A DNA stretch of 52,809 nt from an uncultured Thiotrichaceae bacterium (GCA_937925855.1 CALAMO010000033.1:1-52809), one strand, 5' to 3'; shown: positions 42,592 through 52,168, numbered from the stretch's first letter. Numbers and translations: made by a program. Notes: generated by a model from the letters alone, not told the origin.

Positions 42592-42945
42592 TTATTCCGC
42601 CCGGCCATACAGCTGGAGCGCAGCGTCAATATCGTGCTGCATTTTATTAATGCGTTGTTGCTCGCCCGCACTTGGTGCAGTTCCCGCACGCTGCTGCTCA
42701 GCGCTTCCGGCGTCGCTGTTGGGTGTCTGTTGTTCCGTGCGCAGAATTTCATAGGCCAGATTAAGCGCCACAATGACCGCGATGCGATCCGTGCTCATGA
42801 CTTTGCTGGCGTTTCTGATGCGGCGCATTTCCTCATCGACCCGGATGGCTGATTTTCGCAGCCCATCTTCTTCACCGGGGGGGCAGGCGATGGGGTATTC
42901 CTGCCCAAAAATAGCGACATTTACCTGATTGACATTTTTAGTCAT
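42592..42945 (-). CDS. zapA: Cell division protein ZapA
   Basis: A 117-residue ZapA. The N-terminal globular head carries VNVAIFGQEYPIACPPGEED, then LRKSAIRVDEEMRRIRN and RIAVIVALNLAYEIL, followed by a long helix. There is a Gln/Ala-rich insert around residues 70-95. ZapA tetramers cross-link FtsZ filaments at the division site. AAGGAG precedes the ATG, and the gene overlaps the upstream coiled-coil gene by four bases. A 6S RNA commonly found after zapA was not seen here; the next gene starts within 63 bases. Confidence 0.94.
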   Translation of the reverse strand: MTKNVNQVNVAIFGQEYPIACPPGEEDGLRKSAIRVDEEMRRIRNASKVMSTDRIAVIVALNLAYEILRTEQQTPNSDAGSAEQQRAGTAPSAGEQQRINKMQHDIDAALQLYGRAE

Positions 42946-43181
42946 ACCGAGGTCTCCTTATCAGCCAGCGGTTGTTTCAGCCGGGTAATAATGCTTTCAA
43001 TTTGTAGGCTGGCATCTGTGTTTTTCTGTTTAAGGGTGTCACAGGCGGTTTGTAATTGTTGCTCACGCACCCGCAATTTCTCATTATCAGCAGCCAGATT
43101 TTCCATCACTCCCAGTAATTCAGCCAGACGTTGTTCCAGCGTATCAAGTTGCTCAGCTAATGTTTGCATAGGTAATGTCAT
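42942..43181 (-). CDS. TIGR02449-family coiled-coil protein upstream of zapA
   Basis: A 79-residue almost entirely helical protein with leucine heptads (LAEQLDTLEQRLAELLGVM, then LAADNEKLRVREQQLQ). This small family is found in gammaproteobacteria immediately before zapA and resembles ZapB in character, so a role in division is plausible. It overlaps zapA by four bases (ATGA). The ATG at 43181 has no strong ribosome binding site; MQTL four codons later is an alternative start. Confidence 0.85.
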   Translation of the reverse strand: MTLPMQTLAEQLDTLEQRLAELLGVMENLAADNEKLRVREQQLQTACDTLKQKNTDASLQIESIITRLKQPLADKETSV

Positions 43182-43265
43182 TCTGTCGGGGGTTGCTGTT
43201 GGTAATTCTGTGTAAACGCCTCATAATACACGTTTATTCATCACTATTCGTGGGAGTATCCCATT

Positions 43266-43829
43266 TTGGATTATAAATTGCCCGGTTTTTATGCATTTTC
43301 AGATGCCTTGCTGCGGGTGGATGCTGATTTCTCAGCGGCGGAAGTACACGGTATTCAAAGTTCAGTTTTAAGCATTAATGCCCAGTATGATTTCCAGGCC
43401 TTAAAAACCCAGCTCATTCCTGGTGACACGCATGACGTGCATTATCAGGAAATGAGTCGCCTCTTCACCGCGCTATACAGTGCGACTCTGGCACAGCTAA
43501 ATGCCGCCGATTTACATTTTACTCTGCTGCTGCCGGATGAGCATGATGGCTTGGAAGAACGCCTGCAGGGCGTGCAGAAATGGTGTCAGGGTTTTGCCTA
43601 TGGGCTGGCGCTTTCTGGGCTGCAAACCATGAGTGACCTGCCGGAGGATTCACGCGAATGGACGCAAGATGTGATCAAAATCGGTGCTTCCGGTGAGTTT
43701 GACTTAGCCGATGAAGAGGCCTCGGAAACGGCGCTGCTGGATATTACTGAATTTTTACGGGTTGGCATTATGCTGCTGAACGAGGAAGTCCAGCCACTGT
43801 CCGGGCAGCCAGAGCGGGCGCTGCATTGA
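43266..43829 (+). CDS. ygfB: UPF0149 (YgfB-like) family protein
   Basis: A 187-residue helical protein of the YgfB family, with the pattern GLEERLQGVQKWCQGFAYGLAL and a late acidic segment DEEASETALLDITEFLRVG. In Pseudomonas a YgfB protein affects the beta-lactamase regulon, but the general function is not settled. The start is TTG with GGGAG nine bases upstream. It precedes pepP and ubiH as in many gammaproteobacteria, and is divergent from the zapA operon. Confidence 0.9.
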   Translation: MDYKLPGFYAFSDALLRVDADFSAAEVHGIQSSVLSINAQYDFQALKTQLIPGDTHDVHYQEMSRLFTALYSATLAQLNAADLHFTLLLPDEHDGLEERLQGVQKWCQGFAYGLALSGLQTMSDLPEDSREWTQDVIKIGASGEFDLADEEASETALLDITEFLRVGIMLLNEEVQPLSGQPERALH

Positions 43830-43951
43830 AACCGCACTACTTATGCAAGCCCCACTTAAGCCGACATAGCTCAAAAGCAAAACGCTGCACAAAACGCTAA
43901 ACAAAACGACCAAACAGTATGACTGAACAATACCACTGAGGGATGATACAC

Positions 43952-45304
43952 ATGGAGAGCACTCCAACCATTTCAGCCGCTGAGTTTGCGGCGCGCCGCC
44001 GCCGCTTGCTTGACCAGCTCGACCCTAATGCGATTGCAATATTAGCCGCCGCCGAGCTTAAGGTGCGCAACCGCGACGCGGAATATCCGTTTCGGCAAGA
44101 CAGTGATTTTCTTTACTTGACGGGCTTTAATGAACCCTCCGCGCTGGCGGTGTTTATCCCTGGGCGGGAAGAGGGTGAGTTTGTTTTGTTCTGTTTGGAC
44201 AAAGATCCGCTTGCCGAACGTTGGACTGGGATTCGTGCCGGGATTGAGGGGGCGATGACTGTTTACGGTGCGGATCAGGCATTTCTGCTGTCGGAGCTTA
44301 ATCGCAAATTGCCCGAGCTGATGAGTGGCCGTGATGCCATCCACTATCGCATGGGCCACAGCCGTAAGTTTGATCAACAGGTTATGAGCTGGCTGAACAC
44401 CCTGCGCGGGCGGGCGCGTACCGGTCTGGTGCCACCGAATAAGCTGGTCGGTCTGGATGTGCTCATCCACGACCTGCGCCTGTTTAAGTCGGCGGAGGAG
44501 CTGGCGATGATGCAGCACGCGGCAGATACCGCAGCGCAGGCGCACACCCGAGCGATGCAGGTCTGCGCGCCCGGTAAATTTGAATTTGAGCTGGAGGCAG
44601 AGCTGCTGCGGGAATTTCGGTGTAAGGGTATGGAACCCGCCTACACGTCGATTGTGGGCGGCGGTGAAAACGCCTGTATCCTGCACTACGTGGAAAATCG
44701 CGGCGTGCTTCAGGCCGGGGATTTGGTCTTGATTGATGCGGGGGGAGAGCACTATGGCTATGCCAGCGATATTACCCGTACGTTTCCGGTGTCGGGTCAG
44801 TTTAGCGCACCCCAGCGCCAGCTGTATCAGCTGGTGTTGGACGCACAGCACGCCGCAATTGCTGCCGTTAAACCGGGGAATAATTGGGATGATCCCCACC
44901 AGGCCGCCCTGCGAGTATTAGTCACAGGCTTGGTGGCACTGGGTATTCTTCAGGGTGAGGTTGAGGCCTTGATGCAAGACCCGGTCGCCGCTGAAGGCGA
45001 AGCCCAAACTGAGGCCGCGTATAAACAGTTTTTCATGCATAAAACCGGCCACTGGCTGGGACTGGATGTGCATGATGTTGGTGATTATAAGCGCGACGGT
45101 GCTTGGCGCACGTTGGAGCCGGGCATGGTGCTGACGGTGGAGCCGGGGCTTTATATTTCACCGGCTGATAACGTCGCTGAGCAATGGTGGAATATTGGGA
45201 TTCGTATTGAAGACGATGTAGTGGTCACGGAAGAGGGCTGTCGGGTCTTAACGGCGGGCGTGGTGAAAGAGATTGCCGCGATTGAGGCCTTAATGGCAGC
45301 TTGA
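43952..45304 (+). CDS. pepP: Xaa-Pro aminopeptidase PepP
   Basis: A 450-residue metallopeptidase. The N-terminal domain includes RNRDAEYPFRQDSDFLYLTG. The C-terminal pita-bread domain holds all five metal ligands: Asp in LIDAGGE, Asp in ASDITRTFP, His in HKTGHWLGLDVHD, Glu in TVEPGLYI and Glu in IRIEDDVVV. It removes an N-terminal residue preceding proline and usually binds two manganese ions. I chose the ATG at 43952, nine bases after GAGGG; an ATG at 43943 is too close. Confidence 0.95.
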   Translation: MESTPTISAAEFAARRRRLLDQLDPNAIAILAAAELKVRNRDAEYPFRQDSDFLYLTGFNEPSALAVFIPGREEGEFVLFCLDKDPLAERWTGIRAGIEGAMTVYGADQAFLLSELNRKLPELMSGRDAIHYRMGHSRKFDQQVMSWLNTLRGRARTGLVPPNKLVGLDVLIHDLRLFKSAEELAMMQHAADTAAQAHTRAMQVCAPGKFEFELEAELLREFRCKGMEPAYTSIVGGGENACILHYVENRGVLQAGDLVLIDAGGEHYGYASDITRTFPVSGQFSAPQRQLYQLVLDAQHAAIAAVKPGNNWDDPHQAALRVLVTGLVALGILQGEVEALMQDPVAAEGEAQTEAAYKQFFMHKTGHWLGLDVHDVGDYKRDGAWRTLEPGMVLTVEPGLYISPADNVAEQWWNIGIRIEDDVVVTEEGCRVLTAGVVKEIAAIEALMAA

Positions 45305-45390
45305 TGCCGCTTACGCGCTGTCACCGGCAAGCAGCTTGTTGGCAGGTGTAACGGAATAGCCGCACAACGGGGCAATAGAACGAGGGCAGG

Positions 45391-46593
45391 ATGAACAAAG
45401 TGATGTACGATGTAGTCATTGCCGGTGGTGGTCTGGTCGGGGCCAGTTTAGCCGTGGCCTTAGCGCCGACTGGCCTGCGAGTTGCGCTGGTTGAGGCCGC
45501 CGCCCTGCGCAGTACGAGTGCAGCACCGACTTATGATGAGCGCTCGGTTGCGCTGGCGCATGGCTCACAGTTGATTTACCAGACCCTAGGCTTATGGCCG
45601 CAGCTCCAGGCTGAGGCCGAGCCTATTCGCAGTATTCATATTTCAGACAAAGGGTTTTTTGGGGTCAGTCGCCTCCACGCCACTCAGGAAAAGGTGCCTG
45701 CCTTAGGTTATGTGCTGGAAAATCGAGTGCTGGGTCAAGTGCTTTATGCCGCGCTCCAGCGCAGTGAGATAAGCCTGCTTGCCCCGGCGCGGGTCACGCG
45801 AATCACTCCGGCAGCTGACGGCAATAGCGCCCGCTTAAGTCTGGATAAGACGGGGGCTGAAACGCTGTTAGATTGCCGCTTATTGGTTGTTGCGGACGGT
45901 GCCGATTCGGCGCTGCGCCAACAGCTTGGCATTGCTACTGAGGAGCGTGATTACCAGCAGTCGGCGGTCATTGCTAATGTGTCGACCGCTAAGCCGCACC
46001 AGAATATCGCCTACGAGCGCTTTACCCGCTCCGGCCCGCTGGCCCTGTTACCGCTGAGTCGCGGGCGTTATTCGCTGGTGTGGACGCGGCGGGCGGATGA
46101 GGTGGCGGCCACCCTACAAGCGGATGATACGGCCTTTCTTCAGCAGCTACAGCAGGCGTTTGGCTATCGCCAGGGAGCGTTCATTAAAACCGGTAAGCGT
46201 TCGGCCTATCCGCTGCGATTGGTGAAGTCTGCGGTGGAAAGCGCTGGGCGGGCCTTAGTGATTGGTAATGCCTCGCATGCCCTGCATCCGGTGGCAGGAC
46301 AGGGATTGAATTTGGCGCTGCGCGATGTGGCCGTGTTGACGCGCCTGTTGCGTGAGGCTGCAAATACGCAGAGTGACGTAGGTGCCAGCGCATTACTGGC
46401 AGAGTATACGCGGCTGCGCACACCGGATTATCAGCGGGTCGTGCGCTATACCGATGGACTGGTGCGGGTGTTTTCCAGTGATTTGCCCGGTCTCGGGCCA
46501 GTGCGTGCCGGTGCTTTATTCGCGCTGGAGCGGTTATCGCCGCTGCGCAGACGACTGGCCCGCCAGAGCATGGGCCTACATTATATGCGCTGA
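45391..46593 (+). CDS. ubiH: 2-octaprenyl-6-methoxyphenol hydroxylase UbiH-type FAD monooxygenase
   Basis: A 400-residue flavoprotein of the UbiH/COQ6 family. Motifs: N-terminal FAD-binding VIAGGGLVGASLAVAL, VLENRVLGQVLYAAL, the DG motif LVVADGADSALRQQLG, and the GD region VIGNASHALHPVAGQGLNLALRDV. It hydroxylates a ring carbon in ubiquinone synthesis. Many gammaproteobacteria carry a second paralogue (ubiI) next; here murJ follows instead. The family has several overlapping regiospecificities, so UbiH is chosen mainly from gene order behind pepP. Confidence 0.9.
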   Translation: MNKVMYDVVIAGGGLVGASLAVALAPTGLRVALVEAAALRSTSAAPTYDERSVALAHGSQLIYQTLGLWPQLQAEAEPIRSIHISDKGFFGVSRLHATQEKVPALGYVLENRVLGQVLYAALQRSEISLLAPARVTRITPAADGNSARLSLDKTGAETLLDCRLLVVADGADSALRQQLGIATEERDYQQSAVIANVSTAKPHQNIAYERFTRSGPLALLPLSRGRYSLVWTRRADEVAATLQADDTAFLQQLQQAFGYRQGAFIKTGKRSAYPLRLVKSAVESAGRALVIGNASHALHPVAGQGLNLALRDVAVLTRLLREAANTQSDVGASALLAEYTRLRTPDYQRVVRYTDGLVRVFSSDLPGLGPVRAGALFALERLSPLRRRLARQSMGLHYMR

Positions 46594-46617
46594 TAAGCGC
46601 CCATAGGAATTTGCTGT

Positions 46618-48162
46618 ATGGCAAGACCCATTCGTTTAATCGCTTCCTTTTTTACCGTCGGCTTATGGACACTGCTGAGCCGTATTATTGGTTTTGCACG
46701 CGATATTTTACTTGCCGCTTTCTTCGGCACCGGGGCCACGGCAGAGGCGTTTCAGGTCGCGTTTGCGCTGCCGAATATGTTCCGCCGCTTCTTCGCTGAA
46801 GGCGCGTTTAATATGGCCTTTGTGCCGCTGTTCTCCAAAAAACTGGAGGGCGACGAGCAGCCAAAAGCCTTTGCGCAAGCGGCGTTTTCAGGCCTAGCCA
46901 GCGTGCTGCTTGTGCTGACTTTAGTCGCGCAGCTAGTCATGCCCTGGCTGGTATGGGCGATGGCGAGCGGTTTTGTTGGGGATGGTCGCTTTGAGCTGGC
47001 GGTGGATTTTGCGCGCGTTTGTTTTCCGTATATTTTATTTATTTCGCTGGCGGCTTTATTAAGCGGCGTGCTGAATGCTACCGGTCGATTTGCGGCAGCA
47101 GCAGCGGCCCCGGTCTTGCTGAATATTATTATTGTCAGTGCGCTGGGGCTGGCTTATTTATTAGAAGCCGATAGGGCTGCCGCATTGGTATGGTCGGTGC
47201 CGGTCGCAGGTGTGGCGCAGTTAGCCTTGCTCTGGTATGCCGCTGCCCGCGCGGGTTTTCGTTTAGTGCCGACGTGGCCGCGCATGACCCCAGATTTGCA
47301 GCGCCTGCTGCTGATTGCTGGGCCAGCGGTTTTAGCGGGCGGTGTGGTGCAGGTGAATTTGCTGGTTGGGCGCCAGGTGGCGAGCTATTACGATGGGGCG
47401 ATTGCCTGGCTGTATAATGCGGATCGGCTTTATCAGCTGCCGCTCGGGATTGTGGGTATTGCGATTGGGATTGTGCTGCTGCCAGATTTAGCGCGTAAAT
47501 TACAGGCCAATGATGTGGCGGGAAGCCGCAATGCCTTTAACCGCTCCACCGAATTTGCGCTGGCGCTCACGCTGCCAGCGGCGGTGGCGCTGGCGGTGAT
47601 GGCGCACCCGCTGGTGTCGGTCTTATTTGAGCGCGGTGCGTTTACGGCGGCGGATAGCACGGCGACTAGCTGGGCACTCGTGGTGTATGCGCTGGGCCTC
47701 CCGGCTTTTGTGTTGCAGAAGGTGTTGCAGCCGCTGTATTTTGCGCGCGAGGATACCAAAACGCCGTTTTATTATGCGCTGGTCGCGATGCTGCTAAACG
47801 CGCTGATTGCCATAGGCTTGGCGCACTTCATCGGTTATCTGGCGGCGGCGTTTGGCGTCACGTTGGCTGCCTGGGCGATGGTGGCGCTGTTGTGGCTGGG
47901 CAGTGCGCAAATGGGGCTGGCCGCGAAGCTGGATCCGTCATTTTTCCGCCGCCTGCCGCGCATTGGCTTATCCGCCCTGCTGATGGGCGGGGGTGTTGGA
48001 CTGGTGCAGTGGCTATTAGGTGCGGCACTGTATACGGATGGACTGCGTTATGTGGCGTTGGTGGCGTTGGTGGCCTGTGGTATTGGCGTGTATGGGATCG
48101 CGCTGTGGCTGACGCAGGCTTATTCGCCGGGAGAATTAAAGCGCTTTCTGCGGCGTGGCTGA
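46618..48162 (+). CDS. murJ: Lipid II flippase MurJ
   Basis: A 514-residue MOP-superfamily protein with fourteen predicted membrane helices. The N-terminus has TLLSRIIGFARDILLAAFFG with the conserved Arg residues, FRRFFAEGAFNMAFVPLFS with the family-defining loop, and QLPLGIVGIAIGIVLLPDLAR near helix 8. It flips lipid II across the inner membrane for peptidoglycan synthesis. It begins 24 bases after ubiH, with AGGAA before the ATG. Normally murJ neighbours ribF or rpsT, so this location is somewhat unusual. Confidence 0.95.
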   Translation: MARPIRLIASFFTVGLWTLLSRIIGFARDILLAAFFGTGATAEAFQVAFALPNMFRRFFAEGAFNMAFVPLFSKKLEGDEQPKAFAQAAFSGLASVLLVLTLVAQLVMPWLVWAMASGFVGDGRFELAVDFARVCFPYILFISLAALLSGVLNATGRFAAAAAAPVLLNIIIVSALGLAYLLEADRAAALVWSVPVAGVAQLALLWYAAARAGFRLVPTWPRMTPDLQRLLLIAGPAVLAGGVVQVNLLVGRQVASYYDGAIAWLYNADRLYQLPLGIVGIAIGIVLLPDLARKLQANDVAGSRNAFNRSTEFALALTLPAAVALAVMAHPLVSVLFERGAFTAADSTATSWALVVYALGLPAFVLQKVLQPLYFAREDTKTPFYYALVAMLLNALIAIGLAHFIGYLAAAFGVTLAAWAMVALLWLGSAQMGLAAKLDPSFFRRLPRIGLSALLMGGGVGLVQWLLGAALYTDGLRYVALVALVACGIGVYGIALWLTQAYSPGELKRFLRRG

Positions 48163-48214
48163 TGCGTTTTACGCCCAACCTCCATGTTGGTTTAAGCGGG
48201 CGTCCGTAACGGGC

Positions 48215-49237
48215 TTAACTACCCTGCGCTTGGGCCTTAGCGCGGCGCTTGGCCTGTAGCTGTTCCATCGCTGTTGCCGTACCGTCGTGGTAAGTGCCGA
48301 ATAAGTAATCGCAGGGCACCTCAGGATTGCCATAGTTACAGTCCAGATAGCGGTGGTGTAGCTGGTGTGGGAAGGTACCGAGCGCGAAGCGGTTTTTACC
48401 GCCGATATCCAAGCCGTTGTAGCCGGTGTGTGAGGTCGAGGCGGTGAGTGCCTGATGCATCATATGAAACAGAATATGGACGGGGTGCGCGCTGATAATG
48501 AAGTGCACCAGAATTGAGCTGAAAAACACTAAATGCTCCAGTGGGTGCATGGATAGTCCTGACCAGGGGCCGACATTATTATTGCGGTGATGCAGTTTAT
48601 GCACGATGGGATAGATTTTGGGTCGATGCATCCAGCGGTGTACCAGATAAAAATGCAGCGAAATGATAAGGGGCGTTAGTGGGAACAGCAGCACAAACCA
48701 GAGGGGGTTATTAGCCCACTGTAACACCGGCGCATAACCGTTCGCCATCGCCCAGAATATAAGCACCTCATACAACGTCCAACAGGTGACACCGCTCGCC
48801 AGCGTCCAGAACATATTATCCCGCACCTGATTACCAAAGGTGAAAACTTTGCCGCTTTTTACCAGCTCACGCGGATCGTGGCGTAAGCGCTGTCCCTGTT
48901 TTTTCCAGGTGTAAAAATACAGGTGTAAGCCCCCGGCGACGGCAATCATGAGCAGCAGATTGCGGATGTACAGCGTAGCGATCCAGTCGATACTCAGCAC
49001 TTTCGTGGTTTCCAGTGATGGCTGGAGCCAGAACCATGAGATTAACGCCAGTCCCAGCAATACCATGTTCTCGCCCGGCACCAGCCAGCGTGCCGCAAAC
49101 CAGCGCCCAATTGCTAGCGGGCGCAGCGGCCATTGGAATAGGGGATTGATGTCGATTGGTGTTTCCGGGCGATAATGCCATTGCTGTGCAAAGCGGTCGC
49201 GGGTGGATGACTGTTGGCTGGATGATGGTGTGCTCAT
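48215..49237 (-). CDS. Sterol desaturase / fatty acid hydroxylase superfamily protein
   Basis: A membrane di-iron enzyme of 340 residues with about five hydrophobic segments. The His clusters of the superfamily are present: HFYLVHRWMH, HKLHHRNNN, a middle HMMHQ-type motif and HQLHHRYLDCNYG. These bind two irons that activate oxygen to hydroxylate or desaturate a lipid chain. The ATG at 49237 has AGGAG upstream, so I reject the in-frame ATG at 49270. The specific substrate is unknown. It is convergent to murJ. Confidence 0.88.
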   Translation of the reverse strand: MSTPSSSQQSSTRDRFAQQWHYRPETPIDINPLFQWPLRPLAIGRWFAARWLVPGENMVLLGLALISWFWLQPSLETTKVLSIDWIATLYIRNLLLMIAVAGGLHLYFYTWKKQGQRLRHDPRELVKSGKVFTFGNQVRDNMFWTLASGVTCWTLYEVLIFWAMANGYAPVLQWANNPLWFVLLFPLTPLIISLHFYLVHRWMHRPKIYPIVHKLHHRNNNVGPWSGLSMHPLEHLVFFSSILVHFIISAHPVHILFHMMHQALTASTSHTGYNGLDIGGKNRFALGTFPHQLHHRYLDCNYGNPEVPCDYLFGTYHDGTATAMEQLQAKRRAKAQAQGS

Positions 49238-49379
49238 GGGCGGCATTCTCCTGTGGACCCAGCCTAACATCGCACAAAATCTGCCTGAGGAGAATCCTTT
49301 GCTTTGAAAATAAGTGGGTGTCTATTCAAGATGCGCTAAGTCATTATTGACCGGCTTGCTTAGTTCTCAATGACGCTGC

Positions 49380-50264
49380 TCACGCAGTTAGCTGTTGGGC
49401 TTGCCCCCATTGTTTGGGTGACTGGCCGTACTGGCGTTTGAATTCCCGGCTGAATTGCGAGGAGCTCACGTAGCCCACTCCCAAGGCCGCCTCATTCACA
49501 CTCATGCCTCCGGCAATCTTCATCGCCGCGCTGTTGAGCCGCATAGACTTCACAAACTGGATGGGTGACATCGTGGTTGCCTGTTTAAATTTGCGGTGGA
49601 ACACGGCTCTGCTCATCCCCAGCTGAGAAGCTATTTGGTCGATAGTGACTTTTTCGTTCAGACGGGACGATAAATATTCAATGGAACGAGCGACCTCGTT
49701 ACCCACACCAAATGCACGCCTCGCAGAATCCCCTGCATCGCCTTTCAACACGGCGTAGTACAACTCCCGCAGCCGCTCCTGGCCCAGCACCGCCGTATCC
49801 GCGGGGTTGCTGGCTAATTGTAATAGTCGCAACAGTGCGTCAGTGAATGCATCATCCCACCGAGCGAGCGCGATACTCTGCGGATGTGGCCCGCTACTGG
49901 GTTTGTGGCTGGCAGCGGCGGTACTTTCCATCTTAATGACCAGTTCGGTCATTACCTGGGTATCGAGGGATATATACACACCGAGCAGAGGGTTGTCTGG
50001 CGAAGCGGCGGGAGTTCCGGCCTCCACTGGCATCGACATAGTGCAGCACAGGTATTCACTGCTGCCATAGAGATGCCGGTTGCCATCGAGTATGGCTTCC
50101 TTGGTTCCGCTTACGATAGCCACCACGGCGGGTTCATACACCGCCGGGGCACAACGAACCGACTCCGTTACCCGGAAGAGTTGCACGCCCTTCAGCCCGG
50201 TTTCCACCAAGCCATCTTCGCAGATGCTGTTTTCAATCAGTCGTTTTATCAGTGCTTTGCTCAT
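49380..50264 (-). CDS. AraC-family transcriptional regulator
   Basis: A 294-residue regulator with an N-terminal AraC_N-type sensing domain (including QLFRVTESVRCAPAVYEPAV) and a C-terminal double helix-turn-helix (about 190-290): IDQIASQLGMSRAVFHRKFKQAT followed by the second-motif hallmark GYVSSSQFSREFKRQYGQSP. It is divergent from the short-chain dehydrogenase gene across 154 bases. This arrangement is common for such regulators controlling the adjacent dehydrogenase. The effector is unknown. Confidence 0.9.
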   Translation of the reverse strand: MSKALIKRLIENSICEDGLVETGLKGVQLFRVTESVRCAPAVYEPAVVAIVSGTKEAILDGNRHLYGSSEYLCCTMSMPVEAGTPAASPDNPLLGVYISLDTQVMTELVIKMESTAAASHKPSSGPHPQSIALARWDDAFTDALLRLLQLASNPADTAVLGQERLRELYYAVLKGDAGDSARRAFGVGNEVARSIEYLSSRLNEKVTIDQIASQLGMSRAVFHRKFKQATTMSPIQFVKSMRLNSAAMKIAGGMSVNEAALGVGYVSSSQFSREFKRQYGQSPKQWGQAQQLTA

Positions 50265-50418
50265 TTAATCAAACTAGCACCGTATATAGTAATACTCAAC
50301 TGACTGATACAAATAGGCAGTTATCAGCGACTATATCGCCTAGTTTTCACTTCTGCTGATCGTTATAGTTAACTAACACGGAAAAAATGATCTGAATACA
50401 GCAATAGGAATTTAAATC

Positions 50419-51375
50419 ATGGCTAGCAACAACCCATTTGGTTCAAAGGGCTGGACACCCGAGCGACTCGAATCTCTCATTGGTAAAACCTTTGTTATCA
50501 CTGGGGCCAATGCTGGTGCGGGCTATGAGGCAACGCGGATACTCCTGGCAAAGGGCGCAAAAGTGGTCATGCTGAATCGCAGCGCTAACAAGTCAACCGC
50601 TGCCATTGCGAAGCTGAAACAGGAATTTGGCAATGACGCCGACGTGAGTTTCGTACGCATGGATTTGGCGGTGTTGGATTCTGTGCGGGAAGCCGCCGCA
50701 TAGGTCATGGAAACCGTTCCGCAAATCGATGCGCTTATCTGTAATGCTGCTATCGCACAGGTGGCTAAGCAAGAACTCACCGTGGACGGTTTTGAAAGCC
50801 AGCTGGGTGTCAACCATTACGGCCATTTCTTGCTGTGTGGCTTGCTGTATGAAAGGATCAAAGCATCACAAGGGCGAATTGTGGTAGTTGCCAGTGAAGG
50901 CTATAAGATGGGATTGAAAACCATCAAGTTTGACGATATGAACTGGGATAACGCTTACAACGCTAACCACGCCTACAGCCAAAGTAAGTTAGCGCAGATG
51001 ATGTTTGCCTACGAATTACAAAACCGGATAAAAGCGGCGAACCAATCGGTCAAGGTTTATGTTTGCCATCCAGGCTCGTCTAACACCTCGCTGATCAATG
51101 ATAAAGCAGGCTTAATGACAAGAATAGCTTGGTCTTTGATGGTCATGACACCGCTGGTTCAAACGGCTGAAAAAGGGGCTTACCCGGAAGTCATGTGTGC
51201 TACGGAAGATGCGCTAAAACAGCGCGCTTATTATGGCCCAACAGGGTTCATGAACTTTGGCGGCCCGGTGGGCGAATGCAAACTCGAACCGTTTGCTTAT
51301 GACAGTGACGTTATCGCGAAACTATGGGCCATCTCCGAGAAAGCAACGTCCTTTAGCTGGTCACTGGAGTCATAA
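50419..51375 (+). pseudogene. Short-chain dehydrogenase/reductase interrupted by an in-frame TAG
   Basis: Two stretches in the same frame, 50419-50703 and 50707-51375, are separated by a single TAG at 50701. Joined they give a full-length SDR of about 318 residues. The first part has the cofactor motif TGANAGAGYEA; the second has NAA (LICNAAIAQ), Ser in VVVASEGYK and the catalytic YxxxK in HAYSQSKLAQ. The coding character of both halves is intact, so the stop is recent, a readthrough site, or a sequencing error. One base change restores the gene. AGGA precedes the ATG. An AraC regulator is divergent and a small membrane-protein gene follows after three bases. Confidence 0.85.
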
Positions 51376-51378
51376 GGC

Positions 51379-51891
51379 ATGGAACTCTTAAAAACAGCAA
51401 CGGACTGGGCAAAAACAGAAGTCTTTTCAACCTCATTTTTCATCCTTTTCGGTATCGTATTTCTATTAGCCAGTATTGGTTTTTGGCAGTTAGGAAAAAC
51501 GGATATCGCAAAAGCTTATGTCATCCCTGCCGCAGTAGCAGGTGTTTTGCTATTGATCATAGGACTGGGACTCACCTATACCAACAAAGCAAGAATCACC
51601 GAATTTGAAACGGCCTATAATAATGATGTAGCGGCTTTTGTCGAGTTAGAAATTGCGCGTGCCGAAAGTACATTGAAAGAATATAGAACCGTCGTTTTTA
51701 CAGCCATTCCGCTAATTGTCGCTGTCTGCGCCCTGGTAATTATATTCATCAATACGCCGGTCTGGCGGGCCAGTACGATTACAACAATTGCCATGATGGC
51801 GGTTATTTTGTTGATTGACGGTACGGCCCATGCCCGCATTGAGGCCTATTATGAGCAATTAATGGCGGTAAAAAAAGCAAGAGGGGGTTGA
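51379..51891 (+). CDS. Four-helix membrane protein of unknown function
   Basis: I do not recognise this 170-residue protein. It has four predicted membrane helices (FILFGIVFLLASIGFW, VIPAAVAGVLLLIIGLGL, TAIPLIVAVCALVIIFI and TITTIAMMAVILLIDG) and a cytoplasmic or periplasmic loop between helices 2 and 3 rich in Glu and Thr. It starts three bases after the SDR stop, with AAGG as ribosome binding site, so it is an operon partner of the dehydrogenase and probably under the same AraC regulator. It ends in a basic tail (VKKARGG). Confidence 0.78.
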   Translation: MELLKTATDWAKTEVFSTSFFILFGIVFLLASIGFWQLGKTDIAKAYVIPAAVAGVLLLIIGLGLTYTNKARITEFETAYNNDVAAFVELEIARAESTLKEYRTVVFTAIPLIVAVCALVIIFINTPVWRASTITTIAMMAVILLIDGTAHARIEAYYEQLMAVKKARGG

Positions 51892-52084
51892 TGGTTCTTG
51901 ATTAGAGTCATGATTTTGATGTTTCGTCTAACAGCTGCGGTTGCTTGTAGCATTACCAGCAAAGAGCCGTGGTGCAGTGCTAAAACTCCGGGGATTAATC
52001 AGGCGTTATCGCTGGATTATTCAAAATTTGAAGGGCTTTATTCGCTGCATGATGGTTGGATCGCGCTTCACCATCCTAAGTGAA

Positions 52085-52155
52085 ACGCCTTGTGCGGAGC
52101 CGCATGCAGGGTGTTGTGGGGGCTGGAGGTTAGAAACCTCCGGCTACCCGATTAT
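52085..52155 (+). mobile_element. Probable 3' end of a group II intron (remnant)
   Basis: The stretch carries GTGCGGAGCCGCATGCAGGG, then a stem GCTGGAGGTT / AACCTCCGGC with an AGA loop (52122-52144), then CTACCCGATT. This combination looks like the terminal domains and 3' splice end of proteobacterial group II introns. No reverse transcriptase ORF is recognisable upstream; the preceding bases 51898-52083 have an ORF I cannot match. The assignment rests on remembered sequence pattern, not on a folded model. Confidence 0.45.
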
Positions 52156-52168
52156 GTAATAGTTAATT

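Noticed and set aside
42530-42600. Possible 6S RNA (ssrS) after zapA
   Set aside because: Only 62 bases separate zapA from the MFS gene, too short for a 6S RNA of about 180 bases.
51898-52083. Open frame of 61 codons after the membrane-protein gene
   Set aside because: No recognisable domain, weak start context and no similarity I can name; it probably lies in decayed intron or intergenic DNA.
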